A stretch of DNA of 64,000 bases from Terribacillus sp. DMT04 (GTDB lineage: Bacteria; Bacillota; Bacilli; Bacillales; Amphibacillaceae). Both the position numbers and the translations under genes were made by a program. Position 1 is the first letter of the stretch. Each line of letters starts with the position of its first letter. A model generated the notes under the pieces. That model was not told the origin of the DNA, did not search any database, and was given only the letters and a program-made list of their open reading frames with translations. Of this stretch, positions 9,882-18,813 are shown piece by piece. Location of the stretch: assembly GCF_019056395.1 (NCBI RefSeq), contig NZ_CP077639.1, forward strand, positions 2,110,001 through 2,174,000, read 5' to 3'.

Positions 9882-10322
9882 TCACCCTATATACACACTC
9901 TCACAAGTCCCCGGCAGCGGTTCGTAAAAACAATGGTCTTTGTACTGGCCGGTAAACGGCTGATCATACCAAGTAGGCGGGCATGGCGCGTAAGGATTGA
10001 AGTACCAAAGGGCATACCGTGCGGGCTGCTCGCGCCAATTCTTTAAATTCCTTTCGGCCAGCCTTCTTTCTGAATCGCGTGCTCGCTGATAAAAGACGTT
10101 GCCTTTCTGTACAGCTTCAAACGAATAGTTGCCGCCTTGTACTTGAAAGATAACATCACGGATTGCTCGAACATCGCCAAAATCTAAGCAATCAGCTACC
10201 GCTCTGTTCACAATAACTGTTCCAACGTAAAGCATGCCTTGCTGCCCTTCTCCCTCAGCTTCTGCTCGCATCATTCTGGCCATGAGATCTACATCTTTGC
10301 TGGTGTACTTGACTCGTGCCAT
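9882..10322 (-). CDS. cwlJ: Spore cortex-lytic cell wall hydrolase CwlJ
   Basis: A 146-residue hydrolase of the SleB/CwlJ family, which degrades spore cortex peptidoglycan during germination. The conserved opening VDLMARMMRAEAEGEGQQG (residues 11-29) includes the likely catalytic Glu21, and the C-terminal half keeps FYQRARDSER, ALWYFNP and the end CESVY that I associate with CwlJ rather than SleB. It lacks a signal peptide and peptidoglycan-binding repeats, as expected for CwlJ, which is placed on the spore from the mother cell. AGGTGATAAA precedes the ATG. It lies downstream of a GDSL esterase gene, with its own terminator. In other bacilli it is often linked to gerQ, which is not seen here. 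Confidence 0.92.
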   Translation of the reverse strand: MARVKYTSKDVDLMARMMRAEAEGEGQQGMLYVGTVIVNRAVADCLDFGDVRAIRDVIFQVQGGNYSFEAVQKGNVFYQRARDSERRLAERNLKNWREQPARYALWYFNPYAPCPPTWYDQPFTGQYKDHCFYEPLPGTCESVYIG

Positions 10323-10392
10323 TTTATCACCTCAGAACAACGTATGAAGAAGAACCTTGTCTAATGCCAGCGTATTTTAGATTTTATAAGGA

Positions 10393-10992
10393 TTACATTC
10401 CTTCTGCGGCATAATATGCTTTCAGCCATGTATCAGCCATCAGCTGGTTGCCCGCTTCCGTCATATGAACGCCATCCGTTGTCAAATCAGTCTTTTCTGT
10501 TTCCAGGAATGCTGTGTGCGTCGGGACTAATGTTGCTTTGTATGTTGTAGCCAATTCTCGTACAATTTCTACATACGGCAGCAGCAGCTGATTTCCTTTT
10601 GAATTCTTATTTTCCTCAATAATTGTTGGCTCCATGAGGAACAGCTTTGCTTCAAGCTTGACGGTTTCAGCCAGCAATTTGTTATAGACGTCTTTGAATT
10701 CCTCAGGTGAAACCTGCTTTATTTGCGGCTGATCCAGCTGTCTCCAAACGTCATTGATACCAATAGAAACAGAAATTAAGTCGGGGGCTAAACGGAGTAC
10801 ATCTTCTTCCCATCTTGCAGCTAAATCGGTAACGCGATGACCTCCCACTCCTTTATTAATAACCTCTGCTTCTTTTTTCTGCTGGATGTCATCTTGAATC
10901 ATTTTTACGTAACCGTCTCCTATCGCCAGCGGATCTTCAAACCTTCCGCACTCTGTTATGCTGTCACCGATAAAAACCCATTTTTCCGCCAT
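10393..10992 (-). CDS. SGNH/GDSL-type esterase
   Basis: A 199-residue hydrolase of the SGNH fold. Block I is GDSIT (about residues 9-13, nucleophile Ser11), block II includes the Gly of GVGGHR, block III is GINDVW, and block V is DGVHMT with the Asp-His pair near the C-terminus. No signal peptide is visible, so it should act in the cytoplasm. Members of this family often deacetylate sugars or oligosaccharides. It lies 18 bp after the YesN-type regulator gene on the same strand, in the same apparent unit as the sensor kinase, suggesting a role in using an acetylated plant oligosaccharide imported by the nearby ABC transporter; that link is inference. Confidence 0.85.
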   Translation of the reverse strand: MAEKWVFIGDSITECGRFEDPLAIGDGYVKMIQDDIQQKKEAEVINKGVGGHRVTDLAARWEEDVLRLAPDLISVSIGINDVWRQLDQPQIKQVSPEEFKDVYNKLLAETVKLEAKLFLMEPTIIEENKNSKGNQLLLPYVEIVRELATTYKATLVPTHTAFLETEKTDLTTDGVHMTEAGNQLMADTWLKAYYAAEGM

Positions 10993-11010
10993 GTAAAAGC
11001 ACTCCTTTTC

Positions 11011-11757
11011 TTATCTTTTTTTGATCCACTCTGTAGGTGTACTGCCCGTTCTCTTCTTAAAGATATGACTGAAATATTGCGGATTGTTGCCATACCCTAC
11101 TTGTTCAGCTAGCTCAAACACTTTAATATCGTTTTGTTTCTCCATAATTTCCAGCGCTTTGTCTATCTTCCTATTTAATACATACGCTGAAAATTTCTCT
11201 CCCACTTCTTTTTTAAACAATTTGCCAAGGTAATCTGTATTCATATAAAGTACTTCACTAGCCACCCAGCGCAGCGATAAATCCGGATTCTCTATATTGT
11301 CACGTATGCTGTCTATCATTTTGTTCACCACACTAGAATATCGCTTCGTTTCGCTTGGGACCTTTTTCACTTGTTCCCTCTTTTCGCCAAGTTCCTTCAC
11401 AACTTCCGCTAACGCTTCCTGGATATCTTCCTCACTGGATGGTTTGAGCAAATAATGCTTTACCCCAAAACGCATCGCTTTCTGTGCATATTCAAATTCG
11501 TTAAAACCGGACAATAATATCCATTTGATAAGAGGTGATAATTTACTTCCTTGTTCAATCAACCCCATTCCATCCAGTCCAGGCATGGTAATATCCGTAA
11601 TAACAATGTCAGGAGCATGCTTTTCAATAAACTCCATCGCTTCTAATCCATTTCGGGCCACTCCTTCTAGTTTTGTTCCGTGCCGCTCCCACTCTACAAT
11701 CGAAGAAATACCCTCGAGCAGCATTGGTTCATCATCTACCAGCAGCACTTTGAACAT
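11011..11757 (-). CDS. Response regulator, YesN-type, with AraC-family DNA-binding domain
   Basis: A 248-residue regulator. The N-terminal receiver domain has the acidic pair in VDDEP, the phospho-acceptor Asp in DIVITDITMPGLDG (about residue 54) and the conserved Lys in LLKPSS. The C-terminus is an AraC-type double helix-turn-helix ending in GYGNNPQYFSHIFKKRTGSTPTEW. I chose ATG at 11757, eight bases after AGGAGG, over a GTG two codons upstream. It overlaps the sensor kinase gene by 26 bp, a tight pair. The system resembles YesM-YesN, which controls sugar or pectin-derived oligosaccharide uptake; the likely target is the ABC transporter operon at 14.3-20.1 kb. Confidence 0.9.
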   Translation of the reverse strand: MFKVLLVDDEPMLLEGISSIVEWERHGTKLEGVARNGLEAMEFIEKHAPDIVITDITMPGLDGMGLIEQGSKLSPLIKWILLSGFNEFEYAQKAMRFGVKHYLLKPSSEEDIQEALAEVVKELGEKREQVKKVPSETKRYSSVVNKMIDSIRDNIENPDLSLRWVASEVLYMNTDYLGKLFKKEVGEKFSAYVLNRKIDKALEIMEKQNDIKVFELAEQVGYGNNPQYFSHIFKKRTGSTPTEWIKKR

Positions 11758-13510
11758 GATCACTCCCTCCTTTATAAGGAATTGTCAGCATGACCGTCGT
11801 CCCGGAACCACGTTTACTTCTTACTTCAATCCCATATGCTGGGCCAAACAGCATCTTTAACCTGTTGTTTATATTTCTAATTCCTAACCCTGTTCCTTTC
11901 GTACGGTACACGCCGCTTTGCAGATTACAAATGAATGCATCTTCCATGCCGGGACCATCATCTATAACAGAAATAACGGTATCTTCTCCAACTTGCGCTG
12001 CCTCGATTGTAATCGTACAGACGCCAACTATTTCCTGCACACCATATCGGATTGCATTTTCCACTAAAGGCTGCAGGCTGAATTTGGGTACCTTACAAGT
12101 GAGAAGGTGATCAGGCAGACGATTGTGAAAGACTAAACGATTCTGGAAACGGTACGATTGAATCATAATATAATGGTTTACAATTTCCATTTCTTCGGCA
12201 AGCGTGATGAGCGGCTCTTTCGTTTCAAGCGATGAACGCAAAATAAAGCCTAGTGAAGTAGCCATACGTGATGTTTCCTGCGCTTTGCCTAGTTTCGCTG
12301 ACCAATTGATAGATTCTAATGTGTTGTATAAAAAGTGCGGATTTATTTGGGCTTGAAGCGTTTTGAACTCTGCGTCTTTTATGACAAGCTGTTTCTCATA
12401 GTTTTCTTCAATTAACGAATGGATCTGACGCATCATTTTATTGAAGTTCTCATGCATTTGTCCCGCCTCATCGTTGGTAAACTTTCGATCATGATTATCA
12501 TAAAAATCCACAACCTCTGCCGATTCGACTCTTTTCATCTTTCTGTTTAACGCTTCAATCGGATTCGTTATTCCTTTTATAAAGCGAATGCCAAGCAAAA
12601 GGAGCAAGACAAACAACAGCAAATAAAGACTGATGACGGCTTTCATTACAAAAGAACCTGCTTCAAACAATTGATTATAAGGAGAAGCAATCATATACTT
12701 CCAATTTGTGAAATTAGCCGAGGTATAAGTCACAAAATATCTCTCACCCTCATAATTGACTACACGATAGCCTGCATCATTTAGCAAGTTGGAGGCTAAA
12801 TATGCATCCTTTTCAGCTGTTTCTTGAGGAAATATTACCTCTTGGTCTGCATTCGTAATCAGCAGCTTCGTGCCTTGTTCTGCTGCACTGTCTTCGAATG
12901 AAGACACCATCTCATTCATATTAAATCGAACAATAACCATTCCTAATCGCTCGAACGATAAATTTGCATATGCATTCACCTCTCTGGCAGCTACAAATGA
13001 TTCATCCTGCTCATCCGCCACAAACCACTCCACGCCGCCATCCTTTTCCATTGTTGCTTGCTTATACGTCATTAACTGTTCGTCTTCAATCGCCACAACG
13101 CGCTTCCCTATACTATAATTGCGATCGGCAGTGTCATATAACTGAATAGAATCAATATAATTCTCAAATGCGCCTAGTTCGACAAGTCTTCTTTCCATAC
13201 TCACACCAATCAGATATGATTCATAACTGCCCTCACTTTCTTTTAGGTCAGCTAAGTAGGCTTGAAGGTAGGGATCCGTAGCTAATGTATATGAAAGCCT
13301 TTTCATTTTTGCGATCTCTTTTTCCACCAAAGCAGAGGATACCTTCAAAGACTGGGCAGACTGCCGGTGGATTTCTTCATTGTACACATGCAGGGCGTAC
13401 TGGATAAGTAATAAACCGCCTACACTAAACGAAATCAAGATAAGGGACAGCAAGCAAAACAGTTTATGCTTCATTTTTAGATCAGAAAATAAACGGATGA
13501 ATCTTTTCAT
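11732..13510 (-). CDS. Sensor histidine kinase, YesM-type
   Basis: A 592-residue membrane kinase. It has an N-terminal membrane segment (about residues 16-38), an extracellular sensing domain of ~240 residues, a second membrane segment (about 285-305), a HAMP-like linker, a His_kinase domain with the phosphorylated His in INPHFLYNTLESI (about residue 388) and a HATPase domain with N-box NAIRYG and G-boxes DDGPGM and GTGLGIRN. This domain order is that of the YesM/LytS-like class that pairs with AraC-type regulators. GAGGGGAATAACCATC precedes the ATG. The ligand is unknown; the neighbouring sugar ABC transporter suggests an oligosaccharide. Confidence 0.9.
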   Translation of the reverse strand: MKRFIRLFSDLKMKHKLFCLLSLILISFSVGGLLLIQYALHVYNEEIHRQSAQSLKVSSALVEKEIAKMKRLSYTLATDPYLQAYLADLKESEGSYESYLIGVSMERRLVELGAFENYIDSIQLYDTADRNYSIGKRVVAIEDEQLMTYKQATMEKDGGVEWFVADEQDESFVAAREVNAYANLSFERLGMVIVRFNMNEMVSSFEDSAAEQGTKLLITNADQEVIFPQETAEKDAYLASNLLNDAGYRVVNYEGERYFVTYTSANFTNWKYMIASPYNQLFEAGSFVMKAVISLYLLLFVLLLLLGIRFIKGITNPIEALNRKMKRVESAEVVDFYDNHDRKFTNDEAGQMHENFNKMMRQIHSLIEENYEKQLVIKDAEFKTLQAQINPHFLYNTLESINWSAKLGKAQETSRMATSLGFILRSSLETKEPLITLAEEMEIVNHYIMIQSYRFQNRLVFHNRLPDHLLTCKVPKFSLQPLVENAIRYGVQEIVGVCTITIEAAQVGEDTVISVIDDGPGMEDAFICNLQSGVYRTKGTGLGIRNINNRLKMLFGPAYGIEVRSKRGSGTTVMLTIPYKGGSDHVQSAAGR

Positions 13511-13840
13511 GATGGTTATTCCCCTCTAACTTTGGGTGCAATCTTTCTATTCTAATTCACTCCTACTCCATTTAATTCGCTAATTTGACGATATTCCCTT
13601 CTTCTTGGATACACAGTTTCACAACCTCTTTTGTATATTTCTTTTAGGTAATGCTGTAACATATATTTTTCCTATCACATAAACAATGCCACGTCATTTT
13701 TTTAAAACGTCAGCGTTGCCTTGTAGACTTTCCTATTTATTATATATAGTTCTGATAATAATTCTTATACTCCTTTTCTTTCCCGTACAACATACACCTC
13801 TTCCGAACTAATGCATTCATTTTCTAGGGAATAAAACAAA
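13511..13840. other. Intergenic region upstream of the sensor kinase
   Basis: AT-rich and without a convincing gene on either strand. It should contain the promoter of the kinase-regulator-esterase unit. No operator was recognised. Confidence 0.5.
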
Positions 13841-14258
13841 AAACTGGGACAAAAAAAGATTAATACATCCTAAATGTGTACGATGACTAGATCCATACTT
13901 TTTCATGCAGCCCTCTGACGGCTGCTGCCTCTCCAACTTTAGCTGTTATTGTCGGACAGGAATGGCTTTTGAAGCAGACCCCGACAAGAAAATCGCTATC
14001 TTTTTCGAGGAGTCTACATATTCTCCCTACACGAGTGAAGGTTTCTCATAACAAAAATCAGCGTAGGAAATACACGGGACTCCCGCGGGAGGAAGGCTAG
14101 GGGAGACCCCCGCAGTGCGTTTTTTGCACACGGAGGCTCCCCAGCCGCCCGCAGGAAAGCGGAGTGCATTTCCGAAGCGATGCGCTCATCTTCGATCACA
14201 ATGCAAATAATCCAAACAACGCTGCTGATAATTGCAGTATTGTTTGGATTTTTATACC
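13841..14258. repeat. Dispersed structured repeat, copy 1
   Basis: This stretch is closely similar along its length to 60409-60790. Shared blocks include AGATCCATACTTTTTCATGC, AGGAGTCTACRT, AACAAAAATCAGCGTAGGAA, ATTTCCGAAGCG and the closing hairpin AATCCAAACAA...TTGTTTGGATT. The left end has ACTGGGACAAAA, the same 12-mer found at the left end of the IS1182 element at 21260. Local inverted repeats are conserved, including GCAGCC/GGCTGC and GTCGG/CCGAC. The right terminal repeat present in copy 2 is missing here, so this copy is truncated against the SDR operon. Copy 1 holds a 56-bp GC-rich block absent from copy 2. Short frames in it are not genes. Confidence 0.88.
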
Positions 14259-14265
14259 TCTGTTC

Positions 14266-15039
14266 CTACCCTATCAGCAGCGATTCCGCTCCATCAATAT
14301 AGATTTCTGTACCTGTAATATGACTTGATTCATCCGAGGCCAAAAATTTCACTAAGTTAGCTACTTCTTCCGGCTTTCCTGATCGATGATCCAATGGCTT
14401 GCTGCCTTCAGGGAATGTGACAGGCACTTCTACTTCTTCTAAATCCGCTGATGGTTTTATCGATTGTTTAAAATCAGTTTCAACGCCGCCCGGACAGATG
14501 ACGTTTACACGAATGTGATATTGCGCCAGCTCCAATGCAGCCATTTTAGCAAATGTTGCCTGCGCTGCTTTGGAAGTAGAGTAAGCTGTGAAACCTGCTT
14601 GTGAAAAGACACGGTTGCCACTCACTGAACTAGTGATAATAACGCTGCCGCCATGCTGCTTTAGATAAGGAATGACTGCCTTAACAAGATAGAATGTCCC
14701 ATTTAAGTTAATGCTGAGCACCTGGCTCCAATTATCAATGCTCATTGACTCTATTGAGGAGGTTTCACCGACAATGCCGGCGTTAGCAAATACCACATCA
14801 ATCCTGCCGTAATGCTGCATCACTTTTTCTACCGCCGCCTCTACTTGATTATACGCCGCCATATCACAAGGAATTGCCAATACAGTATCGCCTTGAGCTT
14901 CCATTTCTTCTTGAACTGCTTGTAATTTTGCTTTATTAACATCCAGTAAGCAAATACGGAAACCTGCTTTGGCCAGCTTACGTGCAGCAGCCTTGCCGAT
15001 TCCCGATGCTCCGCCAGAGATGACGGCCGTTTTTTCCAC
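14266..15039 (-). CDS. SDR family NAD(P)-dependent oxidoreductase
   Basis: A 257-residue classical short-chain dehydrogenase with the cofactor motif GGASGIG (residues 9-15), the NAG motif in VFANAGIV, the catalytic serine in IITSSVSG and the pair Tyr/Lys in YSTSK. The best start is GTG at 15039, eight bases after GGAGG; an upstream TTG would lie inside the ribosome site. It is the last gene of the sugar-transport operon, 15 bp after the Gfo/Idh gene, and the two probably oxidise or epimerise the imported sugar. The substrate cannot be told from sequence. Downstream lies repeat copy 1. Confidence 0.88.
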   Translation of the reverse strand: MEKTAVISGGASGIGKAAARKLAKAGFRICLLDVNKAKLQAVQEEMEAQGDTVLAIPCDMAAYNQVEAAVEKVMQHYGRIDVVFANAGIVGETSSIESMSIDNWSQVLSINLNGTFYLVKAVIPYLKQHGGSVIITSSVSGNRVFSQAGFTAYSTSKAAQATFAKMAALELAQYHIRVNVICPGGVETDFKQSIKPSADLEEVEVPVTFPEGSKPLDHRSGKPEEVANLVKFLASDESSHITGTEIYIDGAESLLIG

Positions 15040-15054
15040 GAATATTGCCTCCAA

Positions 15055-16335
15055 TTATAGATTGATTAAGTCTTTTATAAGAACGGCGTTGCCTGTTTTC
15101 AAGGAATGATTTCCTGCGATGCCAGTCATAATGCTCATCGCACCATCCACATGCGATGCTGCTCGCTTGAACACATCCGGCTGCGGATTGCCAAACAAAT
15201 CTTCCAGCAAAGCTGTGTCGCCCCCTCCATGCCCGCCTGCTTTCGTTTGCACTTCAACCTCGTAAGGCGTATCAAACATGGGACTAACGACGATGGACAA
15301 CTGCTCCAGCTGACCTTCTTCGGCTTTGTTTCCTCCCGAATTCACATAAGACTTTTCAATAATACGCGCATCAATTCTTCCTTTAGTACCATTAAAAGAG
15401 ACTTGAAAACCTTCCCAAGGCAAGTAAGCGTTCAAGGAGTACGTCAGAATGCTTTTGTTTTTATAATTCACCAGCACGCCTAAAGTATCCTCAATACTTA
15501 TGCCATCTCCAAAAACACTTTGATCTCTTTGATAGCCATCTTCTTTTTCAGCATCCAGATACATCGCTTTTAAATGCGCATTGTTTGCCAAGTCTATCGC
15601 GAATGGATCATCTTTCGCCAGTTCACTCTGATGAGCGCGCTGGTAAAAGTTTGTTACGCCCCTTTGCTCGGCATTTTCTCTGCCGTAAAAAAGCAGATCA
15701 CCGACCGCATACACACGCTCCGGGATTGTATCCAGCCAGAAGTTAACCAAGTCAAAATGATGCGTGGACTTATGCACCAGCAGACCACCGCTGTTTCGTT
15801 TATCTCGGTGCCACCTGCGGAAATAATCAGCTCCATGCTTTGTATCAAGCGCCCATTCAAAATGCACAGCATTCACTTGGCCAATGATGCCTGAGCTGAT
15901 AAGCTCTTTGATTTTTGTATTATGCGGTGCGTATCGGTAATTAAATGTAACGCGCACTTCTCTTCCAGTCTGCTGAATAGTATTTAAAATCTCTTGGCAT
16001 TTGTGTTCGTCAATTGTCATCGGTTTTTCAGTTATTACGTCACAGCCAAGTTCCAGCGCCTGTATGATATACGTATGATGTGTACGATCAATCGTTGTGA
16101 CCATTACGACATCCGGCTTTTCCTGCAGAATCATCTTTTTAAAATCTGCAGCATGATACAAAGGAATACTGGGATGCTGATATTTCCCCTGCAAAAGCTG
16201 ATTTGCATAATCCATCCGTGTCTGATTTGAGTCACAGAAAGCTACCAATTTACATGTGTCTTTGAAATCTTTCGCCATCGCGCCGTAATAAAATTCTGCC
16301 CGGCCACCTGTGCCAACGAGTGCATATTTTTTCAT
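15055..16335 (-). CDS. Gfo/Idh/MocA family oxidoreductase
   Basis: A 426-residue NAD(P)-dependent sugar dehydrogenase or related lyase. The N-terminal Rossmann fold begins KYALVGTGGRAEFY with the dinucleotide glycines at about residues 8-11, and the family signature EKPMTID lies near residue 100. The C-terminal alpha/beta domain has HKSTHHFDLVNFWLD, typical of the substrate-binding face. Longer than the ~350-residue average, with the extra length in the C-terminal half. AAGGGGAATATCGT precedes ATG. It lies between the YesL gene and the SDR gene in the operon and probably acts with the SDR on the imported sugar. Confidence 0.88.
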   Translation of the reverse strand: MKKYALVGTGGRAEFYYGAMAKDFKDTCKLVAFCDSNQTRMDYANQLLQGKYQHPSIPLYHAADFKKMILQEKPDVVMVTTIDRTHHTYIIQALELGCDVITEKPMTIDEHKCQEILNTIQQTGREVRVTFNYRYAPHNTKIKELISSGIIGQVNAVHFEWALDTKHGADYFRRWHRDKRNSGGLLVHKSTHHFDLVNFWLDTIPERVYAVGDLLFYGRENAEQRGVTNFYQRAHQSELAKDDPFAIDLANNAHLKAMYLDAEKEDGYQRDQSVFGDGISIEDTLGVLVNYKNKSILTYSLNAYLPWEGFQVSFNGTKGRIDARIIEKSYVNSGGNKAEEGQLEQLSIVVSPMFDTPYEVEVQTKAGGHGGGDTALLEDLFGNPQPDVFKRAASHVDGAMSIMTGIAGNHSLKTGNAVLIKDLINL

Positions 16336-16351
16336 ACGATATTCCCCTTAC

Positions 16352-16975
16352 TCAGGCTCGTTTAGCCAGTAATTTGGTTGCTTTTTGCTCTGTTCTTTCA
16401 AATGCTCTTACAGCTGGCATCATGATAATCAGGGCCAGAATACTGAAACTGAAAAACAAAGCCAGCCCTTGGAAGTACCACAGAATTGCACTTATACCCC
16501 CAACTGCTACACACATTTGAAAGGTTTGGCCAGGATTGAGCATTATCATAAAGAAAGCACGCTTGACAATTTGCATCGGGTTCATTTCATACCGAACGAG
16601 CATCGGAAATGCATATAAACTTGTCAGTCCAACGAGGCATGTAAGAACTAGATAAGGAATCGTGAGATATAATGCGGCGCCATTTGCAGCTGAAGTTAAG
16701 AAAAGAAAATCCAGGTAAAGGATATATCCTAATAAAACAAAAATATATCCCAGTTTATTGCTGTTTAAAAACTCTTTTTTATATGTGGTCAGGAAAGTTT
16801 GAAATATCGGAAAGTCTGTTTTTCCTTGCAGCCATTGCTGCATCACATGCAGGAGAGCTGTAGTAGCCGGGAAGAACCCAAACAGTACCAGCCCTGGTAA
16901 TAAGAAGAGCAGCCAGAGAATGTTCACATAAGCCATTCTCGTAACCCACTCCAACCCTTTATTAATTGCAGCCAT
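16352..16975 (-). CDS. YesL family (DUF624) membrane protein
   Basis: A 207-residue membrane protein with about five hydrophobic segments. The opening (a Gly-Leu-Glu-Trp start, then NILWLLFLLPGLVLFGFFPAT) is characteristic of the YesL/DUF624 family, which is regularly encoded with YesM-YesN systems and CUT1 sugar ABC transporters. Its biochemical role is unknown. ATG at 16975 follows AGGAG by nine bases. It lies 17 bp after the second permease gene. The presence of this family supports assigning the YesMN-like pair at 11.0-13.5 kb to this operon. Confidence 0.88.
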   Translation of the reverse strand: MAAINKGLEWVTRMAYVNILWLLFLLPGLVLFGFFPATTALLHVMQQWLQGKTDFPIFQTFLTTYKKEFLNSNKLGYIFVLLGYILYLDFLFLTSAANGAALYLTIPYLVLTCLVGLTSLYAFPMLVRYEMNPMQIVKRAFFMIMLNPGQTFQMCVAVGGISAILWYFQGLALFFSFSILALIIMMPAVRAFERTEQKATKLLAKRA

Positions 16976-16992
16976 TCCATACCGCTCCTTTC

Positions 16993-17832
16993 CTAGCCTT
17001 TTAGACCAGTTGTACTGATACCTTCTACAACATAACGCTGGAAGATGAAGAAGATGACAAATACCGGGACAAGTGTAACCATCGACATGGCAAACATCGC
17101 TCCCCAGTTGGAGACTGTCTCATTACTTAGGAACATGTTCAGTGCCATCGAAACGGTGTACTTTTCCGGACTATTTAAATACAGTACCGGTCCAAGCAAG
17201 TTATCCCATGTCCAATAGAATGTGAAGATTGCCGTCGTTGCTAATGCAGGTACAATCAGCGGCAGAATTACTTTATAAAAGATTTGGAATGTGTTAGCGC
17301 CATCAATTGTCGCAGCTTCATCCAGCTCCCTCGGTATCGTTCGAATAAATTGAACGAGCAAGAAGATGAAGAATGGGTGTCCAAAGAAAGCTGGAACAAC
17401 AAGCGGTTTCAGTGAGTTAAGCCAGCCTAGTTCTGAGAAAATGATGTACTGCGGGATCATGACTACCTCGTAAGGAAGCATCAATGTCACCAGCATAATG
17501 GCAAACCAAAATCCACGGCCAACAAACTTTAATCTGGCAAATCCGAAAGCAATTAATGAACAAGATATCAAATGACCAACAAGCATCCAGAAAACAAATA
17601 CAATCGTATTTTTAATGAATGTCCCAAACCCGTATCCGCCAAACCCTTCCCATCCTTGCGGGTAATTGACAAGCGTGAATGGATTCGGAATAAGCGAACC
17701 TGCCGTGACAAATATATCTTTACTTTCCTTAAATGAACTGACTAACAGCCAGATCACCGGATACAGCAGCAGGATTGCAAAGCCTCCGACTAAAATATGA
17801 TAAAGAAGATATTTAACTTTTGAATTAGCCAA
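16993..17832 (-). CDS. Carbohydrate ABC transporter permease (MalG type)
   Basis: A 279-residue inner-membrane permease of the CUT1 sugar ABC family with six membrane segments. The EAA loop that contacts the ATPase reads [20 protein letters not shown], about residues 190-209. The C-terminus ends GISTTGLKG, a common ending of MalG-type permeases. The start is TTG with GGAGGTGAAGTAGC upstream, only 3 bp after the other permease gene. No ATP-binding subunit is encoded in the operon; in such systems a shared MsmX-type ATPase encoded elsewhere is used. The sugar is not determined. Confidence 0.93.
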   Translation of the reverse strand: MANSKVKYLLYHILVGGFAILLLYPVIWLLVSSFKESKDIFVTAGSLIPNPFTLVNYPQGWEGFGGYGFGTFIKNTIVFVFWMLVGHLISCSLIAFGFARLKFVGRGFWFAIMLVTLMLPYEVVMIPQYIIFSELGWLNSLKPLVVPAFFGHPFFIFLLVQFIRTIPRELDEAATIDGANTFQIFYKVILPLIVPALATTAIFTFYWTWDNLLGPVLYLNSPEKYTVSMALNMFLSNETVSNWGAMFAMSMVTLVPVFVIFFIFQRYVVEGISTTGLKG

Positions 17833-17834
17833 AG

Positions 17835-18728
17835 CTACTTCACCTCCGACTCATAATGCACCCAGTACTTGGACGTCCAGAATATAATCCCTGTCAAAGC
17901 AGCTACAATCAGCAGCATTACCCACGCCATCGCGGAAGCATATCCCATGTTGAAGTACTCAAACCCTTGTTTGAAAAGATACAGGGAGTACAGCAGCGTA
18001 CCATCCAGCGGGCCGCCTGTGCCTTTGGAGATAATAAATGCCGGTACAAATGTCATAAATGCAGCAATAGTCTGCATGATGATGTTGAAAAGCAAAACCG
18101 GGCTTAACATTGGCAAGGTAATCTGGAAGAATTTTTGGAAGAAGTTTGCTCCATCTACACTAGCTGCTTCATAAAAACTGGACGGAATGGATTTTAATCC
18201 AGCCAGGAAGATCAGCATCGATGATCCAAATTGCCATATAGACAAGAAAATCAACATCCATAAAGCAGCTGTCGGCTCTCCAAACCAGCGAACAGCATCC
18301 AAACCAAGACCACCTAAAGCTAAGTTCACGATTCCTTCATCACCAAAGATATTACGCCACATGATTGCAACCGCTACACTTCCGCCGATTAAGGAAGGCA
18401 GATAATACATAGTCCGGTACAAACCAACTGCTCTTGATCCAGCATTTAGCAGCATGGCAACAAGTAACGCAAATGCCAATCTTAAAGGTACACCGCCTAG
18501 TACGTAAATGACCGTTACCTTCAATGACTGCAGATAACGCGGGTCCTCTGTGAACATTTTTATATAGTTATCTAATCCTATCCATTTCGGCGCATCAAAC
18601 AGACCATAACTTGTAAACGAGAAATATAAGGAAGCCAGCATAGGAATAATCGTAAAGCATAAAAAGCCAATAACGAATGGACCGATAAAAACATAACCCC
18701 ATAAATTACGTTGCAAACGTGAATTCAA
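17835..18728 (-). CDS. Carbohydrate ABC transporter permease (MalF type)
   Basis: A 297-residue CUT1 permease with six membrane segments, beginning with a short cytoplasmic tail then [20 protein letters not shown]. The EAA loop reads [20 protein letters not shown]. It forms the heterodimeric channel with the MalG-type protein next to it. The start is probably a TTG at 18728, since GGGGTGGAGTGGG stands before it and no ATG is well placed; this start is less certain than the family. A stem-loop separates it from the binding-protein gene. Confidence 0.92.
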   Translation of the reverse strand: MNSRLQRNLWGYVFIGPFVIGFLCFTIIPMLASLYFSFTSYGLFDAPKWIGLDNYIKMFTEDPRYLQSLKVTVIYVLGGVPLRLAFALLVAMLLNAGSRAVGLYRTMYYLPSLIGGSVAVAIMWRNIFGDEGIVNLALGGLGLDAVRWFGEPTAALWMLIFLSIWQFGSSMLIFLAGLKSIPSSFYEAASVDGANFFQKFFQITLPMLSPVLLFNIIMQTIAAFMTFVPAFIISKGTGGPLDGTLLYSLYLFKQGFEYFNMGYASAMAWVMLLIVAALTGIIFWTSKYWVHYESEVK

Positions 18729-18767
18729 CCCACTCCACCCCTCTCTTTTAGAAGTGTGATGAAGACA

Positions 18768-18793
18768 GAAAGCTGACCTCTGAATCAGCTTTC
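18768..18793 (-). promoter_or_regulatory. Stem-loop between binding-protein and permease genes
   Basis: A 9-bp perfect stem (GAAAGCTGA with TCAGCTTTC) around an 8-nt loop lies between the solute-binding gene and the first permease gene. On the minus strand it is followed by only a broken T-run, so it is more likely an mRNA-stabilising or partial-termination element that keeps binding protein in excess. Confidence 0.6.
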
Positions 18794-18813
18794 CGCTTTA
18801 TCACGGTGCGCTT

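Noticed and set aside
14014-14199. Short minus-strand frames in both repeat copies that share a sequence (also 60584-60823)
   Set aside because: Similarity is explained by the nucleotide repeat. Reading frames are not kept at equal length and have no ribosome site.
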